Source: Bacillota bacterium (GTDB taxonomy: Bacteria; Bacillota; Clostridia; Oscillospirales; Ruminococcaceae). From it: DNA of 64,000 nt. The notes beneath the pieces are model-generated. The model was not told the origin of the DNA. It worked only from the letters and a program-made list of their open reading frames with translations, and made no database searches. Location: positions 24,775-88,774 of the forward strand of contig JAEZTV010000006.1 in NCBI GenBank assembly GCA_023421245.1, written 5' to 3'. Made by a program: the position numbers and the translations under genes. This document shows, piece after piece, positions 60,198 to 64,000 of the stretch; within the stretch, counting starts at the first letter, position 1; each line of letters opens with the position of its first letter.

Positions 60198-60926
60198 ATG
60201 AACTTGGAGATAAAAGGACGTATCCACTCGGTGGAGACCTTTGGAGCAGTTGACGGCCCAGGGGTTCGATTTGTGGTGTTTTTCCAAGGCTGTCCGCTTC
60301 GTTGCCTATATTGTCACAACCCAGATTCGTGGAAGGTTAACAGCGGAAAGGAGATTACCGTTCGGCAGCTGCTTGAGGATCTTTTGCGTTACAAGAGCTT
60401 TATTAAATCGGGCGGCATTACTATATCCGGTGGCGAACCGTTGCTTCAACATGAATTTGCGCGCGGGCTTCTTGCCGCCTGCCGCAAAGAGGGTGTACAC
60501 ACGGCAATCGACACCTCAGGCTGCATTCCTCTGTCAATTTGCCGGGATGCCGTGGATGAAGCGGATCTCATCCTGCTTGATATCAAGGCGGCAGACACAC
60601 TGGTCTCAAAGAAAATCAGTGGTATGGGTACCGAGAATGCGCTGGACCTACTGCGGTATTGCGAGGAGAAAAGCAAGCCGGTATGGATACGCCATGTTTT
60701 ACTTCCCGGATGGACAACGGACTTAGAACAGGTTCACCATTTGGGACAGCTGCTAAGACCCTATACCTGCGTGGAGAAGGTCGAATTATTACCGTTCCAC
60801 AAGATGGGCGAGTTTAAGTGGGAAGAGCTTAACCTTGAATATACCCTCACCGATACATTGCCGCCCGAACAGGATAAGGTGGAAGAGATTAAACAGGTAC
60901 TAAAAAGCTACGGCCTTAAGGTATAA
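60198..60926 (+). CDS. pflA: Pyruvate formate-lyase activating enzyme
   Basis: Radical SAM enzyme of 242 residues that abstracts hydrogen from Gly714 of PflB to make the glycyl radical. The cluster motif is CPLRCLYCHNPDSW (C-x3-C-x2-C) near residue 32. Typical later segments are TISGGEPLLQ, DTSGCIPL and LLPFHKMGEFKW. The N-terminus reads IKGRIHSVETFGAVDGPGVR. It starts after AAGGGG and forms an operon with pflB. Confidence 0.97.
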   Translation: MNLEIKGRIHSVETFGAVDGPGVRFVVFFQGCPLRCLYCHNPDSWKVNSGKEITVRQLLEDLLRYKSFIKSGGITISGGEPLLQHEFARGLLAACRKEGVHTAIDTSGCIPLSICRDAVDEADLILLDIKAADTLVSKKISGMGTENALDLLRYCEEKSKPVWIRHVLLPGWTTDLEQVHHLGQLLRPYTCVEKVELLPFHKMGEFKWEELNLEYTLTDTLPPEQDKVEEIKQVLKSYGLKV

Positions 60927-60933
60927 GGCTGAA

Positions 60934-60965
60934 GAAAAACGCTGTTGCTTCGGCAACAGCGTTTT
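60934..60965. terminator. Bidirectional terminator between pflA and the DinB remnant
   Basis: AAAAACGCTGTTGC (60934-60947) and GCAACAGCGTTTTT (60952-60965) pair perfectly around a TTCG tetraloop. The A and T runs serve both strands. Confidence 0.9.
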
Positions 60966-60982
60966 TAGTTTATGTATCAATT

Positions 60983-61390
60983 CTATTCGTTGTACGCATA
61001 CCAATCTGATTCAGGGCACCCAAGGCTGCGTAGTATTCCATTAAGGTAACCAATGTTGTACATAGTATGCCGAAGCTGCGTCATGATTAGATCGGCATAG
61101 GTGAGGTTGGCGTATCCTTCCATGGCTGGTTCAGCCAAGTATTCATCATCAAGCACAGCAAAGAAACGCTCAGTCTTAACAAGCAGCCGCTGAATGTACT
61201 CAAGCATATCCCCGCGCGAGATGAAAAGCGAACTGTCTACGGGATGTTCAAACTCCGGCGGGATACGGTCATCAAAGACCATGCTTTTGAAGTACTTTTG
61301 TTGGTAATCTTCGCGCAGCCAGTAATCAACAAAATAAGATACATGATATACATGGTACCAAAACGGAAGGTCATTAAAGATATGCCGCAG
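60983..61390 (-). pseudogene. DinB-like protein, 5'-truncated
   Basis: An open frame on the minus strand encodes 135 residues of the DinB-like four-helix fold: RHIFNDLPFWYHVYHVSYF, then LREDYQQKYF, and at the end YADLIMTQLRHTMYNIGYL and GCPESDWYAYN. The open frame continues upstream of the internal ATG at 61282 to a stop at 61391-61393, with no ATG start in that stretch. The conserved N-terminal helix of the family is missing. So the gene seems to have lost its 5' end at about 61391, next to the 5' end of the plus-strand gene. A short product from 61282 is possible but would lack two helices. Confidence 0.6.
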
Positions 61391-63009
61391 TTATTACTTT
61401 CCCGGCCGATCTTTCAAAAAAGATAATTTCCATTAACGCATTGCAGCCTGAGAAGGTAACGCTGAATTTCATGATAAACCCTAATCTGCCGGAAGGAAAG
61501 TATTTAGAAATCTATAGTCAAATTTCAGCTATGCAGCTTGATGTGAATCAGGCAATAGCTTATATGTATATGGATTCTTTATTAAAAGAATTCCATGCAG
61601 GACAAAATGAAGTGAGTAATATATTTCAAAACGATGAAGATGATATGATTGCGCTAGGTAAGGTCAAATTACATAACTTTACGGAAGCACTTGAATTGGG
61701 AGATATACCAAGAGTACCTTTTAATCCCGAGGAATTAGACTTTGAGCCTTATACCGAGGATGTTAAGGGAATTGGTGAAGATATGTCACAGGAGTATTTG
61801 GATAGTTACGCCAAGGCAAAAGAGGATTATAAGATTATTGAGGGTGAGCTGGTTGAACTGGCTGATGCAATAACCGATCAGTCGGATGAATGGCAAATCA
61901 CATTGACTGATTGGCGTGCTTCTGTGTTGTCAGAGGTGGCTCAGATTCAAACATACCGCTCATCCATGGAAGAATGGCATCAGCTGGCTGTGCTTTGGAA
62001 TACGGAAAATCAAAACTGGCACAATGGTTTGAATAGTTATAAAAATTCGGCTGACCAGTGGTATTCTAACGCGAGCAACTGGGCAAATAATGCTGTCGCT
62101 TGGAAGCAATCAGCGGCGGGCTGGGAGAATGATGCCGCAGAGTGGAAAAGCACTGCATTGGAAAAAGTACATAGCTATAACGAAAATATTGTAAAGCTTG
62201 CACAGTATTACGACGATTTAGCCGACTGGCAATCAAACCTCCAAGAATATGCACAATCGCCATCAGGAGATGCACCTGAATTTGTATCATCCGGTGAATT
62301 ACCGGACACAATTGACACAACTTCGTTTGAAAGCGCTGTTTTAACGTCGTTGCCACCCATGAATATTGCAAATGTGCCGATGGTGCAGGAAAATCTTCCG
62401 CCAGCGTTTACAGCTGAAGAACTGGCCACGATGCCGGAGCTTGAGGAATACGCAATACTGTCCGTACCGCTCAAACCGCAGGAATTAACCGATGCACTGT
62501 TGCAGATAAAAGAAAAGGCTGCAGTTTACGATCCGGAACAATATTTGACGCCGGAAGTAAAAAGAAGAATTGATTATTTTGTAGAGCAATACAGCAACAA
62601 TTTAGTTAGGCTACAAGGAGATATGGAGCTAAATCAGGATAAGAACATCGGCCTGCTGCAGGAAGCATATTACGAGTATAACAACTATGTATTCGAACTG
62701 CGCATGCAAGCCCTGGAAACCCACGACGAGGAACAGGAGAACCTGAAAACAGGGCTTGGTATATTCTATACCGCAAAGATGCAAACCAGCGAAGAGAACC
62801 GCGCTTTGCTGGGCAGTTTTGCAAACAAACTGCCTTATAGCAGAAGAGGTACATCCGTAAATGGAGAAATAGTTGAATTTAGTATTGCACCATTGCGTTT
62901 TACACATATTAACATCCGCCCCGCGCGCACGGTGGACGAGTTAGGCCAACATGATCTTCAAAAAACAACCCAAGCGGCAAATACGAGTAGTCATAAAGAC
63001 AACTTGTGA
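61378..63009 (+). CDS. Long tryptophan-heptad coiled-coil protein, possible EsaA/YhgE-like ectodomain, truncated
   Basis: Open from 61378, with no ATG start in the first stretch; a TTG at 61441 gives 522 residues. The first part (AAVITFPADLSKKIISIN) resembles the ectodomain start of YhgE/Pip or EsaA-type membrane proteins. Counting from 61441, residues at 123, 130, 137, 144, 151 and so on to 235 fall exactly every seven: Y, Y, L, I, W, W, E, Y, W, W, W, Y, W, W, W, W, W. The position four residues after each is mostly L, V, I, M or A, as in a coiled coil. A further helical part follows (about 350-430). No membrane helix or signal peptide is present, so the protein seems to lack the N-terminal and C-terminal membrane parts of such families. 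Base composition is more AT-rich than the neighbours. Confidence 0.5.
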   Translation, partial: RYAAVITFPADLSKKIISINALQPEKVTLNFMINPNLPEGKYLEIYSQISAMQLDVNQAIAYMYMDSLLKEFHAGQNEVSNIFQNDEDDMIALGKVKLHNFTEALELGDIPRVPFNPEELDFEPYTEDVKGIGEDMSQEYLDSYAKAKEDYKIIEGELVELADAITDQSDEWQITLTDWRASVLSEVAQIQTYRSSMEEWHQLAVLWNTENQNWHNGLNSYKNSADQWYSNASNWANNAVAWKQSAAGWENDAAEWKSTALEKVHSYNENIVKLAQYYDDLADWQSNLQEYAQSPSGDAPEFVSSGELPDTIDTTSFESAVLTSLPPMNIANVPMVQENLPPAFTAEELATMPELEEYAILSVPLKPQELTDALLQIKEKAAVYDPEQYLTPEVKRRIDYFVEQYSNNLVRLQGDMELNQDKNIGLLQEAYYEYNNYVFELRMQALETHDEEQENLKTGLGIFYTAKMQTSEENRALLGSFANKLPYSRRGTSVNGEIVEFSIAPLRFTHINIRPARTVDELGQHDLQKTTQAANTSSHKDNL

Positions 63010-63054
63010 ACCGAGGGTCAGGGTAAACTGAATACGGAAAAAAGAATGATATAA

Positions 63055-63096
63055 AAGACGAGCAGACAGCAGGTAAAACAGCTGCCTGTTCGTCTT
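63055..63096. terminator. Terminator between the coiled-coil gene and the zinc-ribbon gene
   Basis: AAGACGAGCAGACAGC (63055-63070) pairs with GCTGCCTGTTCGTCTT (63081-63096), two wobble pairs. It may serve both convergent genes. Confidence 0.7.
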
Positions 63097-63145
63097 AACT
63101 ATTATACTACATTTTTAGAATCTCTCTGTATTATTCAAAGATGTC

Positions 63146-63505
63146 TCATAGTCTATTTCCGCACTTTCCGCAAAAGCGAGCGCCGGAAACAACACCGGAG
63201 CCGCATTGGGGGCAGAAATTTATTTGCGGATCGGCCTGATAGGTGGCGGGTAAATCCTCATCTTCACTGGAGCTGGTCAGAAACAGCCAGTCAATGTCCT
63301 CGCCGTCCTCACATAAACCGATGGCTCCGGCGGGCGATACCACATAAAAGCTGTCCTCGTCGATGGGATTTTCACTGTCGTTTGTCTCGGCAAGCACCAG
63401 CAAGCCTTTTACATCGTATCTATCATTGGATGTGACAAAGTGCCAGCTTGTGCAGCGTGTGACGGCAAGCTCCGCCGCCTCCAGCATGGTAATAAATTTA
63501 TCCAT
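63146..63505 (-). CDS. Acidic zinc-ribbon protein, unknown function
   Basis: A 119-residue soluble protein. The first 90 residues are an acidic domain (VLAETNDSENPIDEDSFYVV, LFLTSSSEDEDLP) that I do not recognise. The C-terminus is a zinc ribbon, CPQCG and CGKCG. The ATG at 63505 follows AAGGAGG. It starts 14 bases after the end of the next gene, so the two probably form an operon. Confidence 0.75.
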   Translation of the reverse strand: MDKFITMLEAAELAVTRCTSWHFVTSNDRYDVKGLLVLAETNDSENPIDEDSFYVVSPAGAIGLCEDGEDIDWLFLTSSSEDEDLPATYQADPQINFCPQCGSGVVSGARFCGKCGNRL

Positions 63506-63519
63506 TACGAAAATCCTCC

Positions 63520-64000
63520 TTATTTGAATAATAGGTTATTACACCTTTTGCAGCGGTCATTTTGTATGGGGTTCATCATGGAGCAGACGTTGCAGTAGAT
63601 GATGCGGTCTTTCGATTTATCGTATTTCTCGTATGTACCGAATTTCGGATGAAACCGCACCCTGTCGCCAACGGAGAGATAATCGTACATATCTCGTCCG
63701 CTGTCCTTTTCCACGATGGTCTTTTTCTTGCCCGCGTCGGTGTTGATGATCGTGTTATATTCCGTATAGGTTCGCCAGTTGTCGTCCTCACCGCCCCTAT
63801 GCTCGCTTTTCTCCTTGCTGTACTTATTGACGACCACGCCCTCCCACATGGGCTGCTTGGTCTTTCGCAACGTCAGCAGATTAACGACCAGCATGACAAG
63901 AGCAATGCCAACACCGATGACAAGGGATTCTCCAAACGGGAAATCGTCCATCAGCAGACCGGCGACGGGAAAGCCGATGAGTGGCACGAAAACCAATATC
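63520..64000 (-). CDS. Membrane protein with C-terminal zinc ribbon (5' end outside window)
   Basis: The visible part (about 158 residues) starts within a first membrane helix, has a second one (LVIGVGIALVMLVVNLLTL), a soluble beta-rich domain (MWEGVVVNKYSKEKSEH, TIINTDAGKKKTIVEKDSG, YLSVGDRVRFHPKFG) and a C-terminal zinc ribbon (CNVCSMMNP and CKRCNN). The beta-rich part resembles small domains that bind or sense envelope ligands, but I cannot name it. The frame runs off the window edge, so its start is unknown. Confidence 0.7.
   Translation of the reverse strand, partial: ILVFVPLIGFPVAGLLMDDFPFGESLVIGVGIALVMLVVNLLTLRKTKQPMWEGVVVNKYSKEKSEHRGGEDDNWRTYTEYNTIINTDAGKKKTIVEKDSGRDMYDYLSVGDRVRFHPKFGTYEKYDKSKDRIIYCNVCSMMNPIQNDRCKRCNNLLFK

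Overview
The window looks like chromosomal DNA of an anaerobic, low-to-mid GC Firmicute of the class Clostridia, probably of the Oscillospiraceae/Ruminococcaceae type. This is inferred from the gene set: FabK instead of FabI, a GlgC/GlgD pair, a hybrid-cluster protein operon, pyruvate formate-lyase with its activase, QueH, a CIRCE-controlled groESL operon and many GGAGG-type ribosome binding sites. I see no rRNA, CRISPR array, transposase or prophage. The only tRNA I recognise is an initiator tRNA-Met.

Layout. 1-720: end of a peptide-type solute-binding protein. 0.95-5.7 kb: glycolytic cluster pgk, a membrane acyltransferase, tpiA, gpmI. 5.9-8.2 kb: a small acidic membrane protein, hflX and a nitroreductase. 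8.25-9.58 kb: 1.3 kb without genes but full of degenerate tandem repeats. 9.6-19.7 kb: a nearly complete type II fatty acid pathway. fabD is divergent from fabH-fabK-fabG-fabF-accB-fabZ-accC-accD-accA, and acpP follows. A structured, possibly RNA-encoding spacer lies between accC and accD. 19.7-23.9 kb (minus): UDP-L-FucNAc synthesis genes capE, capF, capG and a glycosyltransferase. 24.3-30.8 kb (minus): glycogen operon glgB-glgC-glgD-glgA. 31-33.7 kb: queH, an Frm2-like nitroreductase and a Crp/Fnr regulator. 34-37.7 kb: an iron-sulfur protein, hcp and trxA, divergent from a second Crp/Fnr regulator with palindromes in the shared promoter region. 37.9-40.7 kb: a MATE transporter, an HMA-like protein, two very small basic proteins and a zinc-ribbon membrane protein.

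40.9-51.3 kb: an ABC-2 exporter, divergent from a histidine kinase/response regulator pair that is followed by vanW, a dltA-like ligase and a dltC-like carrier without dltB or dltD. A polar amino acid ABC importer comes next. 51.5-54 kb: a frameshifted copper-storage-type protein, the initiator tRNA, GtrA and a diacylglycerol-kinase-like lipid kinase. 54.1-56.3 kb: promoter, CIRCE, groES, groEL. 56.39-56.57 kb: two back-to-back three-hairpin palindromic modules. 56.6-61 kb: a tandem-ACT protein, an FlK-like thioesterase, pflB and pflA. 61-64 kb: two genes that both lose their 5' ends at one junction (a DinB-like remnant, and a long protein with a tryptophan at nearly every heptad), then two zinc-ribbon proteins.

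Best candidates for something undescribed: the double cloverleaf-like palindromic element after groEL; the structured accC-accD spacer; the VanW-DltA-DltC module; and the tryptophan-heptad protein at 61.4-63 kb.
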